Below, piece after piece: positions 10,801-18,637 of a stretch of 19,699 bases of DNA. The notes under the pieces were generated by a model. It ran no database searches and had not been told where the DNA came from. It worked only from the letters and a program-made list of their open reading frames with translations. The stretch is from NCBI RefSeq assembly GCF_000330505.1, contig NW_004443518.1, forward strand, positions 262,712 through 282,410, given 5' to 3'. Each line of letters starts with the position of its first letter. Positions within the stretch are counted from its first letter, which is position 1. The position numbers were made by a program, and so were the translations under genes. This DNA is from Entamoeba invadens IP1. Taxonomy: Eukaryota; Evosea; Mastigamoebida; Endamoebidae.

Positions 10801-11911
10801 AGACATCGATGTCAATTTACAACAGAGAGAACTTTTGTGTGTTGGCAACACCTCAAAGCACAACATGAAAATTCAAATCACAACAAAAAGTGCGACCATC
10901 GAAAAATACAAATTTGACTCAAATCCAAAAGTTGTCGTTTTACCAAGTGGTGAAGCCTGTGAATTTGAAATTTTGTTAACATTAAATTGCACAACCAAAA
11001 TTGATGAAAATATTGTGTTGGTCGCAAATTCATTTACACACAAAAATAATGTAATTAAAAATATGAAAATTACAGCTACTTCGAAATTGACAACACGACT
11101 AGACCCAGACGAATTAAAAAAAGACAAGAAACTTGGTGAGGGGTCTTTTGGTGTAGTGTTTAAAGGCACTTTTAGAGATAATAATGTTGCTATTAAAAAG
11201 ATGAAAATTTGTGAAAACAATGGTTCTCAAAATATTGAATTTGAAAAAGAAGTTGCAATGTTGGACAAATTTCGAAGTGAATATATAGTCCACTTCTATG
11301 GCGCCGTGTTTATACCAAACAAGATTTGTATGGTCACTGAATTTGCACAATTTGGATCTTTACAAGATTTAATGAAACACAAAAAAAGTGGAGAAGTTAA
11401 TATAAAATTACGGTTGAAATTTTTACTTGACGGAGCAAAAGGAATTCAATATTTACACGAAAATGGGATATTACACAGAGACATTAAACCAGACAACATT
11501 CTTGTGTTTTCACTTGATTGGAAAGACAAAGTAATTGCAAAATTGACAGACTTTGGAAGTGCTAGAAATGTGAATTTATTGATGACGAATATGACATTCA
11601 CAAATGGAATTGGAACACCAAAGTATATGGCGCCGGAGATTTTAAACAAAGAACATTACAAGAAACCAGCCGACGTGTTTTCGTTTGCAATAACTATGTT
11701 GGAGTGCTTTTTGTGGAGTAATGCGTATCCAAAAAGTGTATACATGTATCCATGGACTATAGCTGATGATGTTGCTTCTGGAAAACGTCCCAAAGAGATA
11801 AAAACACTTGACAAGAAATATCAAAGTGTTATTGAAAAATGTTGGAAACAAAAAGTTGAAGAACGTATTACAATAAATGAAGTTATTGATATACTCAAAA
11901 CAATTGATTAA
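7844..11911 (+). CDS. Transmembrane receptor-like protein kinase (Entamoeba TMK family)
   Basis: An intact 1,355-residue type I membrane kinase. Residues 1-15 form a short signal peptide (hydrophobic core MLLIVLVF). The ectodomain, to about residue 910, has two parts. The first 430 residues are asparagine-rich with many N-glycosylation sequons and two units each opening with C-x-C (CDC near residue 18, CPC near 258). Residues 431-907 are a cysteine-rich array of CxxC units, as in Entamoeba TMKs. A membrane segment spans about 913-943 (VLIIIVLLAILLL). An intracellular beta-rich juxtamembrane domain, about 965-1075, precedes the kinase domain. The kinase has G1098-EGSFG, K1118 in VAIK, HRDIKPDN with D1213, D1236-FG, and the APE motif ending at E1265. 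All catalytic residues are present, so activity is expected, in the tyrosine-kinase-like/serine-threonine style. It ends five residues after DILKT, close to the kinase C-lobe limit. The stop overlaps a TAATT, like the genus's polyadenylation signal. Its ligand is unknown; transposons flank it on both sides. Confidence 0.96.
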   Translation: MKFMLLIVLVFKTNGDQCDCTTANINNDYSFIPSNCSVKTNTICFVSDYAFDNDDRYFYNFIILKNTTLYSTIDIGFWFDTQSFTIDSNVLFFLMTNLHINNKFVIETNAVINVLQNSTNFGRMSIAGNLVLINPELNNPRIVLWNSTYLHLNLNMTPRPDFQIENPTGNTNCFDVISLNNNSNIDTSDKANHITSDMFKYSYNFTYGKGYLISNKKLMRFCPKDTQLNNEVVCTLKNVYYNFNSPTNMSMAYDYPHCPCNSDDEVICKLKFIDGINDFNMLKYILNNTELLIDRDMRLLNLNFAKQVTIYDNVELTVNSLFTNLIFSFTFGKIVTNSKKDEYTNASFIYLLSTDTVTCVGDLNYIFSIFKNITTLNIDCNGAIEKLYLYENTNVYILKNTILNKINQVDFTENGKSFVFIENSNNNKALSNCHLMEVSKTGLKCLVCDSKYRLDNNICNSLVDNCETYNKNNICVLCKTGYILNEKFECANSANCLYGTTSECYKCPNQYIRYDNECIYNDKCLYTDESICFKCITGNSYNKCNNCASNCNLCLNQKCTLCNEKHVLNNESVCVEEKNGVSTGISTIWCNDEFYIDNGICNKCSSNFANSYNCDKVHAISCEVNYSISDARKCNLSNCQNGTFKEQNGMCIFSQNKCIFIVNDYCVECENNYKLDNNKTCVNITNDTLLSGCVLYSKSGCISCDIGYYLSNAVCFQCSENCTSCFESDRKCLTCKYGFYQGKDYTCLSSTKLIEKCDKISQITGGCYKCNDGYYRVGMDCVECLSNCSICNTKYMCLTCNSTNYKTTSGKCLPQNSIIGCFSEVTQNGCSKCQDGYYTINNNECEKCNDNCTTCTQHEKCTFCVKSKILFESGLCLDISYVSKCLEIFDSKCSKCTFWHSPNKSGTLCNKKAVWWVLIIIVLLAILLLTMAILLIIFAVLYIEKKVRQKEIEMTTTLFKMSRSNITFIQLGDDVVVNKTEISFGEDIDVNLQQRELLCVGNTSKHNMKIQITTKSATIEKYKFDSNPKVVVLPSGEACEFEILLTLNCTTKIDENIVLVANSFTHKNNVIKNMKITATSKLTTRLDPDELKKDKKLGEGSFGVVFKGTFRDNNVAIKKMKICENNGSQNIEFEKEVAMLDKFRSEYIVHFYGAVFIPNKICMVTEFAQFGSLQDLMKHKKSGEVNIKLRLKFLLDGAKGIQYLHENGILHRDIKPDNILVFSLDWKDKVIAKLTDFGSARNVNLLMTNMTFTNGIGTPKYMAPEILNKEHYKKPADVFSFAITMLECFLWSNAYPKSVYMYPWTIADDVASGKRPKEIKTLDKKYQSVIEKCWKQKVEERITINEVIDILKTID

Positions 11912-12090
11912 TTCGTTATTTTAGTTTAGAGAATAAATCGACATGATGACGTAGTGTAAAAAATATTTTTTATTTATAATATTTATAATAAATTTACCAC
12001 TATAAAAGTATCATTTTAAAAATAATAAAATGACAAACACTATACTATAAGTTCAATAATTATAAATTATTAAAATTGATTATTCATAAT

Positions 12091-12136
12091 TGCATACCTT
12101 GGAAAGTCATATTAAAGTGACTTCCCAAAGTATGCA
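12091..12136. repeat. Long hairpin, 19-bp arms and 8-base loop
   Basis: TGCATACCTTGGAAAGTCA (12091-12109) and TGACTTCCCAAAGTATGCA (12118-12136) are inverted copies with two mismatches. As plus-strand RNA both mismatches are C/A oppositions. As minus-strand RNA both become G-U wobbles, giving an unbroken 19-bp stem. Outside it, TATAAGT (12046-12052) and ACTTATA (12151-12157) mirror each other, so the symmetry may extend over about 110 bases. It could be the core of a small palindromic MITE or an RNA hairpin. Confidence 0.75.
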
Positions 12137-12665
12137 AAAAAATATAGTTCACTTATAATTTTTTATTAAAAAAATAGAATCATTAATTTTTTGAAATTTT
12201 GAAAAAAAAATTATTTTTGGTTTAATTATTAATTATAATTTCGAAGTTATTACTAAACTATACTTTAACTTGCGCACCTTGTGACGTTGCAATTTTTAAC
12301 TTTCACACTTCAAATACAATAAATTAAACAACAATTTTAAAAAAACGACCCAATGGTAATAATTAAAGGACAAGTTCTGGATAACAATAAAAATTGATTT
12401 GAGACAATAAACTACACCTTTTAACCCTTCGAATACTAAAGAATTTTTATTTTTTTTCAATTTTTGTAATTTTTTTTCTTAACATTTAAAAAACACTTCC
12501 TGTTAAAAGTGTATTCAAATATTCATTCAATATATCGGGAATGAGCACTGTATTTAATTTGGATTATTAATAGTTAAAAAGCCATTTACATATTATATAT
12601 TAAATTCAAGCTTTTATTAAATTTTTTAGAACTACTAAATATAATAAACAATTTTGTGTTTTTAT

Positions 12666-12757
12666 TAGGGATGAAGTAAAATCCATTTTACCCGTTTACC
12701 AAAAAAGAGAAAAAATTGGTAAAATATTTCACCAATTTACGATATTAATAATCCCTA
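12666..12757. repeat. Cluster of short palindromes within TAGGGAT/ATCCCTA ends
   Basis: TAGGGAT (12666-12672) is mirrored by ATCCCTA (12751-12757). Between them lie GTAAAATCCATTTTAC (perfect 7-base arms, 12676-12691) and ATTGGTAAAATATTTCACCAAT (12715-12736), palindromic except for one pair. The GTAAAAT core occurs in both orientations several times. It may be a tiny foldback element. Confidence 0.45.
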
Positions 12758-12837
12758 TATTTTAAAAAAACATTTTTATTAAAAATCAAAAAAGGAATAA
12801 CATTTTGCATTTTCATCATTTTTGATTTAATCAAAGT

Positions 12838-12878
12838 CAGTAAAAAAACGTTGTCCGCTTGTTAAACGTAGTCTGTTC
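12838..12878 (+). repeat. Left terminal inverted repeat of pogo-like transposon
   Basis: It begins CAGTAAAAAAAC, followed by GTTGTCCGCTTGTTAAACGT and a diverged GTAGTC-type second unit. It pairs with 16149-16189. The half-repeat GTTGTCC occurs once intact here and once mutated (GTAGTCT), 20 bases apart. Confidence 0.9.
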
Positions 12879-13215
12879 TTTGTTGTATTTTTAGAAATGG
12901 TGTATTATTTTCAATTTTTTAAAATCAAGTTATTTTCAATTTTTGTTTTCATTAAACTTAACATGTATTTATATCGCCCGATATCTAACATGAAAAAAAC
13001 AAACAAAAAATTGTTTTTTAAAATATATAACCCAAAGTCACAAATAAAAAGTTATATTTTAAAGACCTTTTCCCTTTAAATGTCAGGAAAAAACAATTCT
13101 TCTTGATATCTCATGAATAAATTTAAATGCATTCAACAAATTAATATTGATTCAATTTCAAGTTTCAATTTTATATTTACAATAAATTCGAACAGATTAA
13201 ACTTAAAATCAAAGA

Positions 13216-13931
13216 ATGCAAACACAACTTGGGTGCGTTTCTATTGTTGGACAACCATTATGAATAGTTCATAACACTTTGAATGAACTTTTACGTCCAA
13301 TTGAACCATCTTCTGGGACTTTCGATGACTATGATGTATTATTACAAGATATAGTCTTATTTAAGTCGAAAATGGAAGCAAATGTGAACAGAGAAATATG
13401 TTGTTATAACAACATTTTGAATTTCGCTATTGGTGATTTAAATGGGGCTATTGCCGCGTTCAAAAACGAAAAAGAATGGATTGTAGAGATAATAACTACA
13501 ATACAATCTACAGAACATTTACTAGAAAGGGTCAAACTAATCAATGAACACATCACTAATTGTTTAAATTTCCTCACAAGCTATGCTGTTCCAAGAGCTA
13601 ATTTTGAGCAGCTTTATAATTATTTGAGACAAACAATGGTACCACTTCCTGGTGAAAACGAAGTGGATTTTCCAGAACAAACAAACAGACCACACTTGGA
13701 AGAAGTCCATGAAATATCCATGGCGAATAATGATGACGTCATTGACTTACTCCACTTAAACGACGATTATAAAATGTCAGAAGAAAACAATGAAGATGCA
13801 GAGGAAATATTTAGAGTCTTTAGTATCAATGGAAAAAAATTGAAACTGGTACAAATTTGGATCTTCAAATTGAAAAAGTTTTTTTGGATGACGAATTCGA
13901 TTGTGATTATTTATACGACTATCTTCAATAA
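13216..13931 (+). pseudogene. Unknown companion gene of the pogo-like transposon (broken)
   Basis: The long frame is open from 13264 but has no ATG near its beginning. In the same frame an ATG at 13216 is separated from it by one TGA (13261-13263), so the original start was probably 13216 and the TGA is a nonsense mutation. The protein is about 235 residues, acidic in its last third (NNDDVIDLLHLNDDY, MSEENNEDAEEIF), with a helical middle (ITTIQSTEHLLERVKLINEH). A run of seven A (13833-13839) marks a frame break. In frame zero the tail turns basic and aromatic and runs to 13956, overlapping the transposase start. In the -1 frame it stays acidic (IEKVFLDDEFDCDYLYDY) and stops neatly at 13931. 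I recognise no domain. Lying directly upstream of the transposase, inside the same ends, it is probably an accessory protein of the element. Confidence 0.65.
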
Positions 13932-13943
13932 ACAAAAACAAAA

Positions 13944-15394
13944 ATGGACCATGTAGAGATCATTAACATGGTTTTAAGATTTTTGAATCTTAGAAGAAAC
14001 AGGGAAGCTCCAAATAGGAGGATACAAATGTTCCGATTGTATGAAGACTTGGTCAAAAAAACTCAAATTGACAGCTCCATTTTTATTGCAAGTTTAACAA
14101 AAAATATTTCAGCGGATATTTGGAGATGACAAATAAACATGACGAAGAATGGGAAAAAATGTCTGGAAGGCCAACCTTGTTTTCTCAATTTGAAAAGAAT
14201 ACAATTGTCGAATTTATCCATTGTCGCGATGAATCAAAAAATCCTGCAACATACAACGACATAGTATTGTTTTAATCAACGAGCTTGGTAGGGAAGACGT
14301 GGACGTGAAGATGCTGTACAATTTTGTCAGATCCGAAACTAGAATTCAAATTGCGATGGGTGTATCAATGGAATCACGGAGAGTAGATATCGACTACAAC
14401 AAAATAAACGCCTATTTTGATTTACTAGAAAAGGAAATTACTGGTGTATTGACAGCTTTTATTTTTAACTGCGACGAGTCTGGTTTTCAGGTTCGGGCTG
14501 ACAAAATGGACCAAACTGTAATAATAATGAACTGTGGAGTGTATAAAGTTGAGGTTCCAGTCAAATGTACAGGTGGAAGAACTACCATGATGGGAGCAGT
14601 GTGTATGGACGGTACACCGTTGAAGCCGTTATTTTTGATTCCAACAAAATCTATCGAAAAGGAACTTCTTGAAAATGGTGTAACTATCAATAGAACATAT
14701 CTCCATTTCACCAAGAAATCTTTCATGAACGGTTATTTATTAATGAGATTGTTACTTCTTGTGTTTGTTCCATTAATCAAAACTAAGAAAGAGGTATACA
14801 AGTATTGGGGAAAGGCAGTTTTGATAATGGATGGGTATGGATCCCATTTAAAAATGATGCTATTTCGTTGCTCAGTAAAAACAATGTGCGTGTCATGTTG
14901 ATGCCTTCACATGTTTCAAATCTTGTGTAAGTATTGGATGTGGGCTTGTTTGGAAACCAAAAAAGACTCTGTGTCGCAGAGAAGTCTTTTATGAATGACA
15001 CTTATTCGTCTTTGTCTGTATCTGCGGTACAAATTTTGTAAATAATAAATTCTTGGGAAAAAGCAACAACAACAAAAAATATAATTTCAGGATTTGTCTC
15101 ATGTGGATTAATTCCAAGGTTGTTAGACAACCTCCAAATTGTTTGCGAAGTAGTAAAAAAATCTTGTACTAAAATTGATCATTTTTTACTCAAGAAGAAA
15201 TTGAAGAGTGTGTAAATAGTCTACCAACGGGACTATCCGATACAATGAAAAGAAAAAAGGCGTTAAAAACACTTAGAAGCAAAGCAAGAAGTTATGACAA
15301 TTCATTATTAAAATCAAAACATGGACTTGTTTTGTACAAAAGAGAAAGAATACCATTGAGTGTATTGAACCAAACAACAATGTCAATTATATAA
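13944..15394 (+). pseudogene. DDE_1 (pogo-like) transposase, frameshifted
   Basis: The transposase survives as frame fragments. The N-terminal piece is 13944-14129. A second frame from 14126 holds GRPTLFSQFEK and PATYNDIVL, resembling the helix-turn-helix region. A third, to 14901, carries LYNFVRSE, a SMESRRVD motif typical of the family, CDESGFQ (first catalytic Asp) and IMDGYGSH (second). Then a shift leads to MPSHVSNLV, a TAA where glutamine is usual, and VLDVGLFG (third Asp). Placed in register, the second and third Asp are 35 residues apart (DD35D). Later fragments include ISGFVSCGLIPRL and a basic tail ending at 15394 (TMKRKKALKTLRSKARSY). I count frame breaks near 14120, 14265, 14845 and after 15040, plus the TAA at 14926-14928. 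All catalytic residues are still readable, so inactivation appears recent relative to sequence decay. Confidence 0.88.
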
Positions 15395-16148
15395 TTTCAC
15401 TAACAGATGTAATTATCAATTTAATTTTATTTAACGAGTTTTTATTACATGAATTGTTAATTAAAATTGCTTTTTTGATGAAACATATTATTTTGTTTGG
15501 TAAGTATATGTTATTTAGTTAAACTTGTTAATTTAAAAACAACTGTATTATATTATATATTAAAAAACAAAATAATAATTTAATGTATCATATATTTGAA
15601 TAAATGATAAAAACAAGGGTTTTGAACAAACTATTTAAAATTCAATAATCAAACTTTCTTGTTAATTGTAAGTGTTTGTTTTTGAAATATAACCTCAAGT
15701 GACATTTAGAATGTTTGAATTTGGTTATAGGCTTCACCACAATGACAATTACATTGGCTACAAATAATGTTGTTTTTATAGATTGACACCATCAAAATTG
15801 ATGATTGTATCAACACCTTTATACTCTATACTCTCCGAATGACTTGGTCAAGCTTACTTGTATGATTACGAACCCTTTTATCCTTTTCATAGAGCCAATG
15901 CTTGTACTCGCCATTTAATTACACTCTTCTCGAGAGCGTCGTTTTGGCGAGGTCTTTGAAAATGATAAAAATGAAAAATTTATGGGTTAAGAAAACTGTA
16001 AAATAAATAATGTTTGATTTTTAGTTGTTTATAATTTTGAAAAAAAATACAAAAAACGAAAGAAAAAAAATATGAAAAGAGTAAATAGATTTTTTGTAAA
16101 TGTTTTTGAATTGTGTAGAAGAATTGTATCTCGTGTTAGAAGATTCTG
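15395..16148. other. Trailer of the pogo-like transposon, no gene seen
   Basis: Noncoding DNA between the transposase stop and the right end. A somewhat less AT-rich stretch near 15700-15960 (for example CTTCTCGAGAGCGTCG near 15930) has no sustained frame and no recognisable fold. It may be former coding sequence. Confidence 0.5.
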
Positions 16149-16189
16149 AACCGGACAACGTTTAACAAGCGGACAACTTTTTCCCACTG
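16149..16189 (-). repeat. Right terminal inverted repeat of pogo-like transposon
   Basis: Read on the minus strand it begins CAGTGGGAAAAA, followed by GTTGTCCGCTTGTTAAACGT and then TGTCCGGTTC. The unit GTTGTCCG appears twice, 20 bases apart, which would suit a two-site transposase recognition pattern. Confidence 0.9.
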
Positions 16190-17234
16190 ATTATATATAA
16201 AGTCTGATTTCTTATTAACGATATTCCAAAAATACAACAAGGAAATTTACTATATCAGTTTTTTATATTATAATATATAGTATCGACCATCGCTAATTAA
16301 AAACCTTAAATAAATAGTAAATTTCTTATTAATATTTACCATTTGACATTCTCAAAGAAACGCTGGTTGTCAATCGTTTTCTTTGCTTTTCAAATCAATT
16401 TGTATGACCTATTAATCGCCTTATAACAATGACACTTCTGTAATTAACTATATTAAATGGTCTGCCGGTTGGTTAATATTACTCGGAAATTAGTCAGAGA
16501 AAAAATAACAAACTCCACATTTCTTGCTTTCCTTTTTTGGATGAATAATTTGGTTCAAAAGTAAAATATTTTAAAAATAAAACAAAAAATTATTATTTCG
16601 AAAAAAAAAGAAAAAAGCTATTGATTATAATTAAAAAACTAAATATATAGTTAATTTTCTCCATCGTTAAATAAAAATCCGACTTTAATTTTTCGATTTT
16701 TGCCAACATTTAATTATTATTGCAATTGATGTTAAAAAAAATAAATAAAAAAAACAAAAAAGACCAAAAAAATCAACAATAACCAATATCATTGAATTAT
16801 TTTTTTGAAAAAAAAACAATTCAAATGTTACTTTTGTTGTTTTTTAATTAATATAAACATGTTTGATGAAAAATATATTTATTTCATTGGAAGCTGATAC
16901 GTTAATATAAATGAAAACAACATAAAAATAACAAAATTTAATTTTAGATTCGACAAACAAATTTGTATTATTATATGAAGCACCTTATAAATAAAATAGG
17001 CACCTTTCGTTTAAAATTAGTGATTATCATTTACTACCGTATATCATTTTAAAATTAACGACTATTCTTATCAATCAATGTAACGAAAAGAATCATAGAT
17101 TGTATGTAAGTGATATTTAATTTTTGTATATTCCTTAACACTTTAAATAACGTTGAACAAAATTCAAGTGTTATCTAAAAATCGAAGAAATATCGAGTTT
17201 ATTAAATAAATTTCCGTTTTTTAGAGTTTATTTC
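16190..17234. other. Noncoding AT-rich region
   Basis: About 1 kb with no frame worth calling on either strand. A GCACCTT motif is repeated at about 16979 and 17000. A TTTTTTAG run at 17217-17224 resembles an intron acceptor just before the next short frame, but I found no matching upstream exon. Confidence 0.5.
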
Positions 17235-17519
17235 ATGTGCAATAAACAATACACAAGCCAAAAAAGGAAAATCATCAAAAATTTGATTAATAACCCTGTA
17301 AAAACAGGCCAAAACGAAAATAAGGGTGTTATTTTAAGTGTTAATGACACAAAAATAGATATGCCGCAACTGTCGAAACTTGTTGAATTCAGCGATTTGC
17401 GGCGTCGTGAATCTATCTCCGAAGTAGATACTAGACACAAAGATAAGATAAGTGAACGACTAGAAAAATCTAAAATGTACTTATCGAGTGTTCGTTTTAG
17501 TGTTATGTTTGAAAGGTGA
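17235..17519 (+). CDS. Uncharacterised small protein (94 residues)
   Basis: The frame runs from an ATG at 17235 to a TGA at 17517-17519. Its codons are clearly less AT-biased than the surrounding DNA, with several CGN arginine and CTN/TCG codons (CGGCGTCGTGAATC), which favours real coding sequence. The protein is hydrophilic, with a basic start (SQKRKIIKNLI) and a charged, probably helical second half. RRRESIS could be a basophilic-kinase phosphorylation site. The same frame extends upstream without a stop for about 75 bases, and a TTTTTTAG acceptor-like run ends at 17224, so this may be the last exon or a remnant of a longer gene. It converges on the TLDc gene, with 164 bases between stops. 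I recognise no domain and propose no function. Confidence 0.4.
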   Translation: MCNKQYTSQKRKIIKNLINNPVKTGQNENKGVILSVNDTKIDMPQLSKLVEFSDLRRRESISEVDTRHKDKISERLEKSKMYLSSVRFSVMFER

Positions 17520-17683
17520 AACCCGTTTTTTCTTAACGTCTGTCTGGCCCTTCAAATAGGATAGATTTTGTTACAACTTGTGTGCATTAATTCGAGTTGT
17601 GGTGGCGTGGTAAATCACAAATATTAAACTTTTATGATTTAGTGTTGCAAATATTTGAAATAAAACAAAAAGTCACAAAAAAA

Positions 17684-18637
17684 TCAGTTAAGTTGGAAGA
17701 CAATAACACTCTTTGGTGTGAATTTGCCATCATTAGTCAACTCATTTGGTTTGGCGGTGTTTGTGGATGGGTTACAAAAATTCCCATATTGACCTTTTTT
17801 GTATATACCTATATCATTAAAACCAAATGCAAAGAGACCCGAGCTGTTATGAGAATAAAGCTTAAATTCATAATCGGTGTTAATGACACTCTTCCCAAAC
17901 TTTTTCGGATTTAAAGTACCGCTTCTCACAAGTGAAAAGATGTAAGAACTGCCACTGTTAATCCATTTACTAACATCGTTAATATTTCCAGTAAATACAC
18001 CACCAAACTTGTTATGATTTGTGTCTTCTATTAGAAAGCACAAATTGCATTTATTGATGACTTTTTCAAAAAATACCGAATTGGTTTGTGACCAATTGTC
18101 TTTGTTGGAATCAAACAAAACACTTGTAATTTTCTTTCCTGTCAACTTCTCAACACTAACCTCTTCTTCAATTGTAACGTGTTCACGCTTCGTTATTTCT
18201 TCTTTTTGTTTTTTGTTGTGTTGTCTTTTGGAATTTATGAATTTCTCTGATTTGATAATTTGATTAATGTGTTTGTTCTGTGTTTGTACAATTTTGTTGA
18301 TTTGGTCTGTGTCTTTGAGTGGTTTTATATCTATTTTGCATTTTTCTTCAATAAGTGAAATTCTGACTTTGTATATCTCATACAAACTCTCATTGTTATT
18401 GTTTGTTGTGTTTTCTAAATCAATGACAATTGTGTTTAACATATTTGTAATTATTTTTATTCTTTCAAATACTTCGTCAAGTTTGTCGAAGTGTCCCTCT
18501 GCATTTTCAATGCGTTGTGCTATATCAAGTGACTTGTCGTCAACAAAAACGTATTCTTTTCTTGTTTTTTTGAGGTCTGACATTACCTTTGCTACGTTTG
18601 TGCAAAGTGCTGAGAGTGCCATCAACTCGTTTTCCAT
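17684..18637 (-). CDS. Coiled-coil and TLDc-domain protein
   Basis: An intact 317-residue protein starting at an ATG at 18637 and ending with TGA at 17684. Residues 1-130 are charged and heptad-like (VMSDLKKTRKEYVF, FDKLDEVFERIKIITNML), predicting a coiled coil. A lysine-rich linker follows (SKRQHNKKQKEEITKRE). Residues 165-317 fit a TLDc domain: LTGKKITSVLFDSNKDNW, CNLCFLIEDTNHNKFGGVF, FIFSLVRSGTL-like IFSLVRSGTLNPKKF, and the C-terminal block EFKLYSHNSSGLFAFG with NDIGIYKK. TLDc proteins elsewhere are tied to oxidation resistance and V-ATPase binding, but the Entamoeba family is a separate, expanded one with TLDc behind a coiled coil, and its roles should not be read across. There is no signal peptide or membrane segment, so it is probably cytosolic or nuclear. 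A T-rich stretch follows the stop, fitting the genus's mRNA 3' ends. Confidence 0.93.
   Translation of the reverse strand: MENELMALSALCTNVAKVMSDLKKTRKEYVFVDDKSLDIAQRIENAEGHFDKLDEVFERIKIITNMLNTIVIDLENTTNNNNESLYEIYKVRISLIEEKCKIDIKPLKDTDQINKIVQTQNKHINQIIKSEKFINSKRQHNKKQKEEITKREHVTIEEEVSVEKLTGKKITSVLFDSNKDNWSQTNSVFFEKVINKCNLCFLIEDTNHNKFGGVFTGNINDVSKWINSGSSYIFSLVRSGTLNPKKFGKSVINTDYEFKLYSHNSSGLFAFGFNDIGIYKKGQYGNFCNPSTNTAKPNELTNDGKFTPKSVIVFQLN

Larger units (their letters stand above)
11912..12837. other. Noncoding region between kinase gene and pogo-like transposon
   Basis: About 930 bases without a credible reading frame. It holds a strong hairpin (12091-12136) and a cluster of short palindromes (12666-12757), both listed separately. 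A GC-richer patch, TTGCGCACCTTGTGACGTTGC, lies near 12270-12290, for which I see no assignment. Confidence 0.6.
12838..16189 (+). mobile_element. Pogo/DDE_1-type DNA transposon, two genes, inactivated
   Basis: Inverted ends of roughly 35-40 bases lie at 12838-12878 and 16149-16189. Both begin CAGT and share GTTGTCCGCTTGTTAAACGT without a mismatch. The outer bases differ (AAA against GGG at positions 5-7). The element is about 3.35 kb and contains an upstream gene of unknown function (13216-13931) and a DDE transposase gene (13944-15394), both on the plus strand and both broken. About 380 bases of leader and 750 bases of trailer show no frame. The expected TA duplication is not intact: the bases next to the ends are GT on the left and AT on the right. 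The mutation load in both genes says this copy is dead. It belongs to the pogo-like part of the Tc1/mariner superfamily known from Entamoeba; I cannot name the family. Confidence 0.9.

Noticed and set aside
12897..13079. 60-codon plus frame in the transposon leader
   Set aside because: Its composition is dominated by F, K and I from AT-rich DNA, and it has no link to the two element genes.
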